Assembly: GCA_023634235.1 (NCBI GenBank)
Contig: JAMKCF010000008.1
Span: 16,179,558 to 16,243,557, forward strand
Origin: Pisaster brevispinus
Lineage: Eukaryota; Echinodermata; Asteroidea; Forcipulatida; Asteriidae
Length of the DNA stretch: 64,000 nt
Direction of reading: 5' to 3'
Positions 46,406-59,280 of the stretch are shown here, piece after piece. A program made the translations under genes and the position numbers. Below the pieces are notes generated by a model. It was not told where the DNA came from and ran no database searches. It worked only from the letters and a program-made list of their open reading frames with translations. Within the stretch, counting starts at the first letter, position 1, and the number at the start of each line of letters is the position of its first letter.

Positions 46406-46863
46406 TAGGGAGCGTCTCAAAAACGGTATATTCATGATTTGCGAGAACTGCAGCAACTGTGACTCACGTAACGGAACATTTTAACAAATATTATTCTAAC
46501 ATTATTGACACGTGTTTAAAAGTAGTAGCATTCTTTCAGACTGAAAAACATTTATTCATGAACCTACCTTGCTGTCTGTTTCTTTTTTTTTTTACTCTTT
46601 GATGTCAGGCCCAACGCAACTCCAACAATGGAGACGAACACAAACATACACGCACTCGGGCACCAAGTAAACAAGGTGCGAATGTTCCCAATCGAACGTT
46701 CAGATGGAACGTTCCCGTTGCAACGTTCCCACAAGAATGGTAAAAAATAATGCCGCCGTGTTCCAACGGGCATGCGGACGCGATCCACGAAAAAACAGAA
46801 CGTTCAAATGGGAACGTTCCATTTCGATGGGAACGTTCCCGACTTTTGAGACGCTCCCTTAAA
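46404..46863. mobile_element. 460-bp TIR element with GGAACGTTCC words
   Basis: The left end TTTAGGGAGCGTCTCAAAA pairs with the right end TTTTGAGACGCTCCCTTAAA. Inside the right half the palindromic word GGGAACGTTCCC and close forms recur at least five times. It is non-coding and ends about 750 bp before the NRF-like gene. Confidence 0.75.
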
Positions 46864-47615
46864 GCTCTCTTTAACGTTTTAAACGTAATGTGTTATGGCT
46901 ACATTAGCTGTTGTAAACTGCTAACCAACAAAAAGGACCTATGGTTTAAATGCAAAAAAATAGTGGCCTGACGTTTGGACCCCAGCAGTCTTTCTCGAAG
47001 GCTAAATGACAAGACTACAAACATAAACATGTACAAGTATACATTACTGATGTAACAAAAGCAGTCAAGTGGAAATAGATGATAGAGATGAAAGAGATGA
47101 AAACACACACAGAAAGCAGGAGGCTGAACAGAGAGGAGGGTACATGTTTGCTGGTGTCGAGGCTCACAATTCCATTGTCAGGGATGCATCTTAAGTTTTT
47201 TAATTCATAGTGTGCGTACAAATTTATAGACTTTAACAACAAATGTTTTTTCACAGAGCTCGGGAGAGCACTGAGTATACAGTGCTTAATACACATCGGT
47301 GTAAGGGTAAAACCAAACAAAATTCTTTATCCCCGATGCAAATATATTAACATCTATTAAAACAGATATTTACTTAATGCCAGTTGCTGGTAGGGAGTCT
47401 GTGGTTTATCCTCACTGAGCTACGAATTTTACGAAATTGAAGCTTTTAAGTTTGTGCTCAGCCTGAGCAAGGTTTACAAGAGGTTATTATGATGTATTTG
47501 ACAAGCATTGCTAGTGAATGAGTCAAGGCAATTGATCTAGAGCTAATGAACTCCAACTGATTAGGCTACATGTTTGCAGTACTTTTGGATTCCAGGCAGT
47601 TGCACAGCAAGTACT

Positions 47616-50600
47616 ATGAAGCAGCAGATGCAAGCACTCGCAGCAACCTGGCTGATTCTGATGATGCATGCATTGATGATATCAGGCAGCAACATCAACA
47701 CAAACATCTATAAAGCTGGGGGTAGTGACACGGCTCATTTTGACCTAGGCCAACTGCAGTTTCTTGGAGGATATAAGGAGCCAGTTCAATTGCATGCCCC
47801 AGCCCCAGGGAATATCTCTCAAGAATGTCAGAAGGATTTGTATCAACTCTTGAATACCTCAAGTCCAGAGTACAAGGATGAATCCAAAGGTAGAGTATAA
47901 GCCTTGATCTATGTGCAGTTTGTGACCTTCAGCGTACCAAACATGCCAAAACACATTCTAGGCCTTTTCACACTATGAACGTCTGATCCGTGTCGAAATC
48001 TACACGGATCCACTCCGTGTCGACTTCGTAAAATTTCAACACGGTTTAGGTCTTCTCCCTTTTCACACTACACAACGCGACACCCGCCTTTGTGCTACGC
48101 GTGTAGTGTTTCGATCCGTGTTGTGCGCGATCGTTTCACACTTACCACAAACGTCCAGATCTTACACGGGTAAATCAGAAAATCCCATACTGCATTGCGC
48201 GATTTACCATGGTTACCACTGATCTCTACACTAACTAGAGATCAGTGGTGGTTACCGTCTGTCAACACTCTCCAACATGGCTGCGCCCAGAGAAGTTTAT
48301 CGGATGTTCGTGATGTTCATGTATTTGGGTATGTTTCGGAAGAAAATGGCCCTTGTAGAGCCCTCTCGCCGAAGAACGATGGTGCATCGTCGAAGGCAGT
48401 TTCGAAGGATGCGACACAAAAGTTATGAAATTGTAAATAACGCGCGACTTCTGGACAGGTGATGAATGGATGATGCGATGTGGCGGGTCAAAGGTTTTTT
48501 GTTTGTTTGTTCGTTGCTTAACAACTACAGTGCACGCACCGCGGTACCAGCTAGTAGCTTTACACGGATCGGAGTTAACCCAGAAGCGTTTCACACTACG
48601 GCTTTTGACACGTGTCAGACTTCTCAACACGGAGTGGGAGCTCTCAACCCTACTACCGAGCAGGGTTAGTTTCGACACGGGGTAAGCGCTCTTCACGGTT
48701 CAGTGCCGTGTTGAATTGTTGTGGTGTGAAAAAGGTTCACTAGTTAACACGTGTCGGACCCGTGTCCAACACGGAGCTTTTTTTGTAGTGTGAAAAGGCC
48801 TTCTGTGTGTGAAGATATTACTAAGTGTTCATGTGGGAAGTTTTAGACTTGCCCATTTTTATCGTAAGACCCTGTCTGAATTAAATGCCTATTCAGGATT
48901 CTCCAGAAGAAGGTCAGAGCACACTGATCGAAACGTCGAGCAGAAACCAGCTCGTCTCAGAGCCACCACTACTCACAATAGAAATTTCTTACATGGTGTC
49001 ACCGCAAACCTTACTTACTAAGAACGCTAGAACGCTAGAACGCTGACATTTTTAGGAGCACTAAGGCCCAATATAGCAGAGCTTTGGCAGTAGCCTCCAT
49101 GACAATTCCAGGTTGAAATATTTTTTGGGAAAAAAACATTGTGTGTTTTACATTTGTATTATAAATTCTTATCTATCGCTTTTTTTTCCTGCAATCCTCC
49201 TCCCTGAACGTTCAGCATTGGATGCATTTGGTAAGCCAGGATCTGGGTACCTTGAGGGCAACAGTGTCTGGCTTGGTAGCTATGATGAGTGTATGGCTTT
49301 GGATGAGTTCAACTATTGCCTGGCTTTTATACAACCCCAGGTGAGACTTTTACATCACTCGAGACTTTTACATCGTCCCCTTCTCTCCCTCACTCTCATA
49401 AAGCCTTGTTTAACCCTCATTCTTCAAAACCATTGCATGCGTCACTGATCATGCATGGTAGTGTACAGTTTGATGGTTATACAATAGTTACATTAGCTGT
49501 TTCATCCCAACTTTAGAATCGTTCCAATCATAGTTGGGACTGGCCCCAACTTGAGTTTTACAGTTGGGACAGCTGGCTAACTATAGCTGGGATTGCCGGA
49601 TAATGTGGTGATGTAGATAACAACAATAAGTGGGCCTCGAAAGTAATTTTTGGATCCTCTCAAGTTTTTCTGGGCTTACAACGGGGCTCATAAAATGTAC
49701 ACAGTAATTCTCACATGGCAAAAATTTAGCAAATTGAGCAGAGTCAATTTAGCTCTCTGTCACGTACACGCAACAAATTTACCCTCACCACCTATAACCA
49801 CCAGGACTGCAGCAATCTAGTGTTGTGACCTGCCAATGCAGCAGCATGACAGCAGCATGGTTCCCTGCTTGGTGACAGATCTCTTAATCCAAGCTACAGT
49901 TAGGCATCCCCAACTGTAACACTCAAGTTGGGATTCTACAGTTGGGACAGAACAAAGCTGTGGAGTGTACAGCGTCGTATGGTCAAGAGTACGAGAAGGA
50001 TTTTTGAATGGTCTCGAATGGTCAATCAATAGTGAGGGTTAATTTAAGAAGGAATGCTTAGAGTTTGTCACTCACATGTGACTTATTCAATTTGTGGATT
50101 TGGACTGATGAATCAAGTGACTGTTCTGTTAAACTGCCATTTTGTCTGCATTAGTTTTCTGCTTGAGTTTTTTTACCTCAAGGTCACAGACATCTTCAAT
50201 ATTCAGCCTTTAATAATGCTATGCAGGTTTCACATTAACCATGTTATTTTGGAATACATGTTATATATGTATCACTGTACCTTCCAATCTCTCTGTACAT
50301 AATTGCAACCTTGAGCCAAAACACTCTTCAGATTTCATAGTACAATGTTCTTTTTGGCAAATCATTGTACATTCCACGATCTCTATGTATGTGTGTAACC
50401 AACCTTGAGCATTTTTCATGCTCTGCTGAGTTCATATTATTAATCATGCTTTTTGGCAAATCGCTGTGTCATCCAATCAAACAATCCTTAGCCTCTTTTA
50501 CGCCCCGGCGGGCATCCCGTTCATCGTGTTCTTTTCAGCAAAAAAATGTGTATGTGCCAATACTTCTGTGTACATTTACATGCTCCTTTGCATGTTGTTG

Positions 50601-53600
50601 TATTTCGTTGCAATTGCATGTACATGTATGGGATTTAGCAGTTCAAATCCCATACTTTGTTACAATGTGCTACAAGGTTCTGCATGGCCATGACATGTTC
50701 ATGTGCAATCAGAGTCCCCAGCAAAAAGATGCACATTGGTGCATTTAGCAGGGTAAAATTGTACATTGTACATGGAAATGCCTAGTGCCAAGGCTGGCAT
50801 GAACCAAACACAATGCCACATAAACCTCTGATGCATGTTGCTGCATTGAGCAGGGTTTTCGTCTCAACTGTTCTGCATCTTGATGCATTTAAAGCAGGGT
50901 GTCCAGCAAACACTTGATGATGGTGGTTTGGGTTATTAAACTTCTAAGGTCAAAATAACATTTGCCTTATCATTTAGACATCCATGATCACTTGTTGTGT
51001 TTATCAGAATGATATCATTTACAGGGTCAACCATTATTGATACGATGGGGAGTGTGTACTCCAGCCTCATGCTCTGAAGAAGATGTGGAGAATGCACTCA
51101 ATATTCTGCTTGGTAAATATTCCCTGCTAATTAATAATAGTGGCTTCTTCTATAGCGCTCAAATCCGTCACTCAGTGACGCTCATGGCGCATCAACATTA
51201 TTTCCCCTGGTCACTGGGCCATTTATTTCATTCCTTAAACCATCTCAGCTCCCTTGGGAGTATACAGCCTGTGCTGCCAAATATGTAGCGCACTAAGCTA
51301 AATCAATCACAAGAACCATCTCTGCCCTCACAGGTACCCATTTACCCCTGGGTGATGAGAAGCAATTACAGTTAAGTGTCTTGCTCAGGATTCGAACCCA
51401 CACCCTGTTGACTCAGCCACCAGAACTTGAGTCCGATGCTCTAACCGCTCGGCCACGACACGCTACAGGATTTAAACTGGCCTCTTGTTACTGGGCTCAC
51501 TCAATGGTCTCGTGGTTCAGACATCTGCTCTAGATCCATCAAAGTTAAACGCCAGCTAGGATTTTTTTTCTTCAGCAGGACTCGGGTAAGCACATAATAA
51601 ACAGTGTTTGTCACACATCGATGTAAGGTGAAGACCGGAATTGCTGGTACTAATCTTTATGATAATATGAAATTGGTGGCATGTTGTGGCCAAGCGGTTT
51701 AGAGCACCAGACTCAAGCTGTGGTGTTTCTGATCAGCAGAATGCGGGTTCGAGTCCCGGTCTTGACACTTAATGTCCTTAAGCAAGACAATTAACCATCT
51801 TTGCTTGGGATGGGACGTTAAGCCTTAGCATCCATGTACTAGGATTGGTAGTGCATGTAAACCCAGAACACTTATCATGGAGGAGTTGGGGTTTACCCCA
51901 ATGTTTCTGGTTCACATAACAAGCACCCTTGGTTGTTTATTAACTCCAAGAGCACCCCATTAATGCTAAGCATGAATAAACATTGACTCACTATTTGTTG
52001 TTATATTTATTCACTTTTAGCTGATCTTGGGGGTGTGTCGCCGTCGTTTGATTATATAAAAGCAGCTGGAGTTAGTTGTGCCACCAATCCACCTATCCCT
52101 TACAATGCTGGATTTTTTTGCACAGTGTAAGTTTAAAATCTTTTGCACGTTAAATTATTTGACAATGCTTAAACTTTATGCAGTATCGGCATTTGTAGCT
52201 TGCCGTGGTTGAGTGGTCAAAAACATCAAACTCAAGTTTCATGTGACTGAGTCATCAAAGTGTGGGTTTCAATCCCGGTCATGTCACGGGCAAGACACTT
52301 ATTGTAGTTGCTTCTTTATCACCCAAGAGTAAATGGGTACCTGCGCAGGTAGTTTTTGTTGATCATGTTGATGTGAATGATTAGCAACCAGTGCCCCTTA
52401 TTTGCTGCTGGTGCTGCATACTCCAAAGGAGTTGATATGGTTTCAGGAATGCTTAAGGCCCAATGAATAGGGGTTGTTCTAGTGTGAGGCACTTTGATAC
52501 AATGTTTAAAATGCCTCATCATCAGATGTACTTGACAAACTTCCTCGGACTTTCTGTTTTGTATTTAGAATCCTGTTGGTAATCATTGGCATGTTGATGA
52601 TCGGAGGAGCCCTGTATGCTGAATACCTGAAATTTGTTGCAAGACAAAAATCAGATACACTTCCTCAGACTAGGCAGGAGGATGATGTTCCATTGTTGGG
52701 AAGTGAAACTAAGCATCGCAAAGTAAGCATCAATCACTCCATGGAGGTACCTCAAGGTATGCTACTCGGTCCATATTTGAATGTGTCACTGTATCAAACA
52801 AGTCCGACTGCTCTAAACTCATCCAGGTGTTGCTCGATTCTTTTGTATTCAATAAAACATTTTTCCCTATCCCCAGTAGGTATATTTGGAAGGTTTCTGC
52901 TCTGTTTTGCTGTTACGCTTAACCTCTCCAAGCTTCTCGACACTCGGCAGAAAGACACAAGCATCAGATCTTTGAATGCCATTCGGTTTATCAGCATGAC
53001 CTGGGTCATCCTTGGCCACACCTTGTTTTTTGTACTTATCTATGGAATTGAAGGTAAATTACATACTTCTTTCAATTCATAAAGTTTGAATGTTAGACTC
53101 TAGTATTCCACATTCTACTTTGCAATAGAATGCGTCAAGGTTTAACAATTCTGAAAACTTGTGTCTTAATACCTTGAATCTTGGAGCCTCGATGCCTGTG
53201 AACTCGGGTCACGGAACCTTTGAGTTTGAATCACTTGTTCTTTGAGCCTTGAACCCTGGATCCTTGTACCTTTGTTCCCTAAACTTTGATATCCCATGCG
53301 GGATATAAGAGCAGAGGTACCCCCCCCCCCAATGTTCCAATATTTTACACACTATTTTCCTCTTGTACAGAAGTACCCCCCTAAAATCCTCTAAAGAATT
53401 TAAAAATTGAGATGCAGTGAAGTGGATTTGTTTTCAGTCAGGCCGTCTTTTCTCAAGATTTACTGCAACAAACCCATTGAAAACCAGGCAGGAGTCTTGG
53501 GAGGTTTTAAAATAGTGACTTTCAAAGTGTTATTCCAAATTCGTTTGCAGAAAATCCTCTCACCCTGATCAACTGGTTGGAAAAGGACTTTGGCTTTCAA

Positions 53601-56600
53601 GCCGTGGCAAATGCATTCTTCGCTGTGGACACCTTTTTCTTCTTAAGGTAAAGTATTCAGTCGTTTTTGCAGAAATTTAAACGCAACCAAAACTGCAAAA
53701 CAAAGAAAGACCAACAACCAATCATAGTGAGTTGTAAGCAGAAGAACAGAATTTGATACATCTTTATTGGGTGAAATTCTATCGATCAGCATTTTATAGT
53801 ATTTCGACAGGTAATGTGCTTTTGCAAAGCTCTGTGTCTATTAAAAACAACAAGAAGTGTAAAGGGTGTTTTTGACATCATGTTTTTGCATTCTCACTTT
53901 CTTTTACAAACTTTGGTATTTTGATTTGTATACAGCGGTTGTTTGGTTTCCTACTTAACGTTGAGCCGTATGCAGGAACTGAAATCAGTCAAGGCGTGGC
54001 TGTGGTTTTATTTTCATCGCTATTGGAGGTAATACCAGCTCTGTCTAGAATGATTAGTCTCTTGATTTCTTATTACACAAGTTTTAGAAACCAATCCTCA
54101 ATTAACACAATTCATTTGTAAATCTTTTTATATCAAGTTCTAAGGGCAACATAACCAGAGTGTGGGTTCAATGCCCGGTCATGACACTTGCGCAAGGCAC
54201 TTGACCATAAATGGGAATCTGCGAGGGCTTAGATAATAATGTGTTTGGATAGCCCCTTAGTGTTAACATAAGCAGCTTGAGGTTGTATGCTCTCCTGGGA
54301 ATTGGAGGATTTTTTTTTGTCGGTTTTACTTTTTTTATGAATGGAGTCTAATTTTATTTTTTCTACAAAAGGCTGACTCCTGTGCTGATTGTCACCCTCT
54401 TGATCTCTTTGTACATTCAACCATTCTTCGGAGCTGCTCCTATATGGCAATCAGCCACAGCTAGACCCAACTGCCACCAGTACTGGTGGACCAGTCTACT
54501 GTACATCAACAATTTCTATCCACAGGAATTTAGTCAAGAGGTTTGTGTTGATATGTTTGTTTCCCCACTTGATGTCACACAGTGTAAAGTCGGCCATCTT
54601 GATAGTGACATTTTGAGTTATTTTTTGAACCACAAAGAAAGATTCAAAATTTTTGGAAAACATCCTTGAAGTGGCTGCACAGGTAGTCATTAAAACATTG
54701 ATCTAATAATTCTAGTTTGACGGCATTGGTGACATTTGGAGGCAGACCACTCAAAACTGGAGGAAAACAATATATTTAATTGTTCTGAAGGCTGAGGATT
54801 CTTGCATACAAGTGGTTGAATAAAAGTATGTCATCAGAAGTCAAACTGTACTAGTATTACAGTGTTGTAGTCGATACCACAAGGTGCGAGACTGAGACAA
54901 AAGACTTCCCCTCTGTAACCAAGACAGAAACCAACTTTCTTTATTTTCCAATAATTCTTTTAATGCTGAACCACTGCTGTGATCATTTGTGCATGTATAA
55001 CAAAGAAAACAATTAGTAAAAAGCAAAATATATCGGTAAATATTTACCATGTCATTTTCCAATTACTGGGTCGAGTATGAAATTAAGGATTGACAGGTCT
55101 GGACATCAGACCCTGAAACCTTTGCTCTCAGACCAAGTGTGAGTCTTCAAAATCGAGATGTTGTAATAAGCTGAGACCTCCAAAAATTGGGCTTCAGACC
55201 AGTCTCAGTACTGAGACTGGTTTCAACTTGCATGGCCTTTCTGCTGGATGATAAACTTTGAACTACAATTTTGTTTTTCTCCATTCTTTGCTAGTGTTTG
55301 GGATATACTTGGTACTTGGCCAACGATATGCAGTTCTTCATTATTAGCCCCTTGATTCTTGTACCCCTTTACTAGTAAGTGTGACTTGTAAATGTTTCTG
55401 TGTCTCGTTCTAAGAAGGCCTCTTTTTGAAGGTAGTATACAGGATTGGTAGAGCTGACAGAATAGTCGCAAAACAGTGTTCATGTTTTATTTGATTAATC
55501 ATACATAAAACAACAAACCTGTGAAGACTTGGACTTAACCCGTTGTGTGGTTTAGGAGAAAATAGTGAAAAATCGTGCACAATTTGCAGCATACGTCCTT
55601 CATTCAGCTGTTGCTTTTTTAGGTTTTCAGAAAGAGTTTTTTTCTGAGGGAAATATTTCACAGGAAAAAAAAAATGGTTTCTAGTATGAACTTCATCAGT
55701 AAGCTTTCAGACTAAAATTAAACAATGTTCTTTATCCTTGCATTCAATTTGGTAATGTCTGGTACATGAGCTGACAGCAGCCTTTTCAAATATTTGTATT
55801 TTTCTTTAAAATGTATGCATGCTCAGATTTATGTATGCAATTAAGATTACCTTTTTTTTTCTTCTTCTTTTTTTGCGCTGCCCTCTAACCTCTCAAACTG
55901 TCCCATTTTAGAGCTACCTCAAATTCTGTTCCTGTAATTGATTGGTTTCTGCACAGCCTCAGGCAAATTGCTTGAGTTAAATACTGTCATCTGAGTCTGG
56001 CTTGGTGAACTGTGAAATATGTGTAAAGGTCCCATGCCAAAATCAGACACTTCTCAAAACGTAGTGAAATGGCATTCAAAATACAGAATTATGGTATCAA
56101 TGTGAAGTCTTATGTTAAGAAATACTTATCTTTTCGGCCGTAAGTACTGTAGATGCCATTTGAAAGGTCTGTTTGATGAGTAAACCATACTTGGTTTTCA
56201 GTTTTGGCAGGAAGTGCCTGGAATTTTGTTGCATGAATTGCACATGTTCTTTTATTTGATTTCTGAGCTACATGTTGTGTACCCTCGTTTTCATTTTTTG
56301 TATAGCTCCCCGATATTGGGATGGATTGTTCTTTGTGCTTTGTTGATTATCTCCATGGTAACAACTGGTGTCATCGTCGGTGTATACGACGTCTCGGTCA
56401 ATATCCTTCATCAGCTTGCTCCAAAACCTGGGTGAGTGGAGACTTTTCTATTCTTATAAATGATTTTAAAAACCACAAAAGAATGATTAGGTCTAAGGGC
56501 GCTCCTCGCTTCAGAAAAAAACCCATATCTTCAGTTACACTCCCTAGGCCTTTTTGCTGACGAGTGACCTTAATTCGTCAATATCCTCCTCTCCTATGTC

Positions 56601-58644
56601 ACCTCACACCAACATGTTTGGAGTTGGATGAGATTGTTTGATTGATTTATTTGGTTTTTACCCCTACATGGAGGTGTATTAATCACTGTATACTCTTTAC
56701 TTTTCCAGTTCTGTGAAAAAAAAATCCACAGGCAAATCACTCGGGTGGGAGGGTAAAGGGTAAAACTTGGTGTAAGGGTAAAAACCAATTAATGTTCTTT
56801 ATTCCTGATGCTAACTTGACATCTGGGCAATTCCACAGTAACGGAAGGATGTTTTGACTCATTAAACAACTTTTAAATCATGAGTATCATTAATAGTTTA
56901 ATTAGTTACATCAAGCAAATGTCACAGTTTTATAACTTAAGGACTGCCTTCGAAATTGCCTCCTTTTTTTTGGCAGAATTACATTTAATATATAAAATAT
57001 GAATATTAATGAGGTTGGTAATGGGAGAACTGCAAAACAGACATGGATTTTCCCACCTATCATGTGTTTTGCTTAATTTCTGTGAATTTGTTTAGACTAT
57101 TTTGTTTTAAAGGTGAGAAATGCAATACTTTGGGATTTAGATATAATATACCAGTATTCATTAGAAATGTTTCCTTTTGATATTATAAATACATTGCCTT
57201 TTGAGGATTAACTTTTGGTAACAGAAGGACGGTAATGGAAGGACAAAAAGTTTACTCAATTATACCGTGCACAAAAAGTGATTTAACATTACTTTTTCAA
57301 ATAGAAAATTAATGAAATGTGCAGTGTAAAGTGACATCTATCCTATATCAGACCTGGTATCAATCAAGAAATGTTGATTGTGAAAAAAATTAACTGCTTA
57401 TTATTGATAAACGAAACACTCCATTTTTCTGGAAAATGATTGGTCCCATCAAGGCTACTGAAGTTGAACTATAGCTTGTTAATCTTTCAGGTAGATTATA
57501 AAAACATAAATACTTCTTAAATTATGCTAAATTGTCCAGCTTATACATGAGTTAAAAACGTTGCCTCTGGAATAGCTTCAAAGATCTTTTCCAATTGTCC
57601 ATGAATGATGATGGAAGCAGCTCTTTATGGTTTGATTTCTTGTGATAATTACATAGGCCTACTTTGTCTTGTCATTTCGGTATGATGGGTCACATAAATA
57701 CACATCATGCACTTCAGTTACTAAGGCAGGGCAAAAATGCTTGATGTAACTAATTATAAGCTATTAATGATACTCATGTTGTAAATGTTGTTTTTATTGA
57801 ATCAAAACGTCCTTCTGTTACAGTGGAATTACCCTAAAAAACATAAATGTAGCATTTCTAAGGACGCTGTCACAGGGTATACACCTCACCTAGCTACAGT
57901 TTCAACACAGAAACATTGCTTACAAGGGCGTTTGTTTGTCAAATGCTACAAATGGCATATAAAATTGGATGAAAGTAGAATTTGCCCTTCCATCACCATC
58001 CTTCCGTTGCCAATATGGTTACGGAAGGACATGTTTTAATCAATTTTAATTAAACACAAAGGATTTAGATGTCAGTCATAATTCCATATTAAAGGCCTAC
58101 TCAAACTTGCTTTAAAAATAAAATTCATTGCATTTATCTTACAACTAGTTTTAAAAAATAAATATATCAAGGTTCTTGGTATTGGAAGGACACTCTACTG
58201 AATCAAAATATGTCAAGTCACTTAAGCGTAACTAAGTACGCTATATCTGGAAAAAAATTGTTACTAATTTTTTCAAGACCTATACTTTCATATTACATGC
58301 ATTTATGGAAATTGTACCTATATTTTATGCATTAATTTTGTAGTAGTTTTAGGTCAGTATTCATCTTATTTTTGGCTCATAACTGGATTATCTGATTATT
58401 GATTTATCGTAATTTTGGGGTACCAAAAATGTATCAAAATCATTGTTCCGAGTATAAATCTTGAAAATATAGACTGTTAGCTTTAATTTGTTTTTGTGAC
58501 ATGCATTTCAATTTTCTGATGTCATGTCCACTTTGGTGTGGAATTGCCCATCTATTAAAGTAATAAGCAATTGTTATTTGGGCATACATGCCGCAGTCCT
58601 CAATCTTTCATTTCAGCAAAGAGGATATAGAAGGATTTGGGAAG
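47616..58644 (+). CDS. NRF-6-like (nose resistant to fluoxetine) membrane acyltransferase, 3' end outside window
   Basis: Exons: 47616-47889, 49216-49340, 51025-51112, 52021-52126, 52569-52756, 52877-53053, 53551-53647, 53936-54028, 54372-54540, 55295-55374, 56306-56431, 58617-58644. All junctions are GT/AG and in phase, giving 517 codons. The start is the ATG at 47616, which opens a hydrophobic signal peptide; an in-frame ATG at 47574 would place 14 residues before it. Exons 1-4 form the extracellular NRF domain (DAFGKPGSGYLEGN, WLGSYDECMAL, NYCLAF, WGVCTPASCS). Exon 5 starts with a membrane span (ILLVIIGMLMIGGALYAEYL). Exons 6-12 are acyltransferase-3: LNAIRFISMTWVILGHT, NAFFAVDTFFFLSG, the CHQYWWTSLLYINNFYP block, and LGYTWYLANDMQFFIISP. 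The final membrane spans and stop are missing; family proteins are usually about 650-800 residues. C. elegans relatives act in lipid or drug transport; the acyl substrate is unknown. Confidence 0.93.
47960..48801. mobile_element. 842-bp TIR element in NRF-like intron 1, TSD TCT
   Basis: The ends are AGGCCTTTTCACACTA and TAGTGTGAAAAGGCCT, perfectly complementary, with TCT outside both (47957-47959 and 48802-48804). Subterminal ACACGG/CCGTGT words recur on both sides. A 61-codon plus-strand frame (48277-48462) encodes a very basic peptide with an RRRQFRRMRHKSYE run. It could be the stump of a transposase N-terminus, but nothing diagnostic is left. Confidence 0.85.
49505..49955. repeat. Degenerate CCCAACTATAGTTGGG family copies in NRF-like intron 2
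   Basis: TCATAGTTGGGACTGGCCCC, AACTTGAGTTTTACAGTTGG and AACTATAGCTGGGATTGCC (49525-49600), plus CCCAACTGTAACACTCAAGT and TCTACAGTTGGGACAGAAC (49908-49952), match the family's order with mutations. Confidence 0.6.
50270..50480 (+). repeat. Two diverged units of about 105 bp in tandem
   Basis: Both units share CAATCTCTCTGTA/CGATCTCTATGTA, AACCTTGAGC and a closing TTTTTGGCAAATC. They lie in NRF-like intron 2, which otherwise shows no gene from 49960 to 51020. Confidence 0.4.
51128..51467 (-). mobile_element. tRNA-derived SINE, full length, NRF-like intron 3
   Basis: The + strand starts with TTAATAATAGTGGCTTCTTC and TATAGCGCTCAAATCCGTCA and ends with the head complement: AGGATTCGAACCCACACCCT (B box) and GCTCTAACCGCTCGGCCACG (A box). 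The body and tail match the SINE at 24057. This is the best-preserved head in the window. Confidence 0.85.
51678..51960 (+). mobile_element. tRNA-derived SINE in NRF-like intron 3, sense
   Basis: The head has TGTTGTGGCCAAGCGGTTTA and GGGTTCGAGTCCCGGTCTTG, followed by GACACTTAATGTCCTTAAGC and TTGCTTGGGATGGGACGTTA. The later body differs from the 51128 copy, suggesting a subfamily. Confidence 0.8.
52198..52520 (+). mobile_element. tRNA-derived SINE in NRF-like intron 4, sense
   Basis: The head has GCTTGCCGTGGTTGAGTGGT and GTGGGTTTCAATCCCGGTCA. The body is AAGACACTTATTGTAGTTGC, AAGAGTAAATGGGTACCTGC and AATGCTTAAGGCCCAATGAA. The internal box spacing is preserved but bases are mutated, so the copy is old. 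Confidence 0.8.
54135..54330 (+). mobile_element. Truncated tRNA-derived SINE in NRF-like intron 8
   Basis: It begins inside the head at AACCAGAGTGTGGGTTCAATG and retains the B box, CCCGGTCATGACACTTG, AAATGGGAATCTGCGAGGGC and GCCCCTTAGTGTTAACATAA. The A box is lost. Confidence 0.7.
56825..58549. mobile_element. 1.7-kb TIR element in NRF-like intron 11, GGGCAATTCCAC family, TSD ATCT
   Basis: The ends GGGCAATTCCACAGTAACGG and, complemented, GGGCAATTCCACACCAAAGT share 13 bases. ATCT stands outside both ends (56821-56824 and 58550-58553). The word GTAACGGAAGGAC stands just inside the left end and recurs with small changes at about 57217, 57232, 57809 (inverted), 57999 (inverted), 58015 and 58182. 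The body is strongly AT-rich and non-coding. It is related to 45436-46188. Confidence 0.8.
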
Positions 58645-59049
58645 GTAAGCGTTCATAAATTTTTGCAAACTGATGTTTAGTTTTCTTTTTGTAGGAGGAG
58701 AGCTTATCTGATTAAAGCAAATAAAACCATTGAAAAAATTAAACTAATTTGATTTCATCATTTGCCGGCTGCAGTGATTCAAATTCCCTTCTGTATTCAT
58801 AATGCCATGTTTGTATTTTTTACACAGTGGTGTATTTTATAAAGTAGACGATGGTTTATGTACAAAGGTATGTTGTAAGAACTTCACCAGAGTTCAATAG
58901 CATTCTCTTTATAATTGATAATCCTCATCAATAGTGAACTGAGTTTTTAGACAGAAATCAGGTAAATGTATCATAATCTCAGGCAAATTCAAATACTTTA
59001 TTTATCATGGTTTTTTTCCCCCTGCCATTTTCATCATAAAATGCATTCA

Positions 59050-59280
59050 ATAAAACTCCCCGCGCATTCAATTTCATTTTAAAAATGAACGCTCTGTTGG
59101 ATCACGATTCAACAGTCACACAGAGTTATTCAGTTTCAAGAGTTTACTATTCACTGTTCAAATACGATCATTCAAATTCCTTAGGTCACAAAGGTCATTC
59201 AGTTTCACAAAAGCCAACGGCAAGAGGCTGTTCAACCATTCAATTTCATCAGTGTTGTAAATAGTCAGTAGAAATTGAAT
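59050..59280. repeat. Reiterated ATTCARTTTCA words
   Basis: ATTCAATTTCA, ATTCAGTTTCA and ATTCAAATTC occur at least six times at irregular spacing, along with ATGAACGCTCTGTTGGATCA. The nature is unknown; no TIRs were found. The surrounding 58645-59834 stretch shows no convincing further NRF-like exon. Confidence 0.4.

Noticed and set aside
48895..48955. AGAAGGTCAGAGCACACTGA followed by TCGAAACGTCGAGC as a possible element end
   Set aside because: It resembles short motifs seen near retroelement ends in invertebrates, but there is too little sequence here to assign anything.
51400..51467. Genuine tRNA gene suggested by A and B boxes
   Set aside because: No complete cloverleaf with acceptor stem is present, and the same head is attached to a SINE body in several copies.
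58830..58873. Possible thirteenth NRF-like exon (ACACAG acceptor to a GTATGT donor)
   Set aside because: In the phase required after exon 12 it hits TAA within five codons; only another phase is open.
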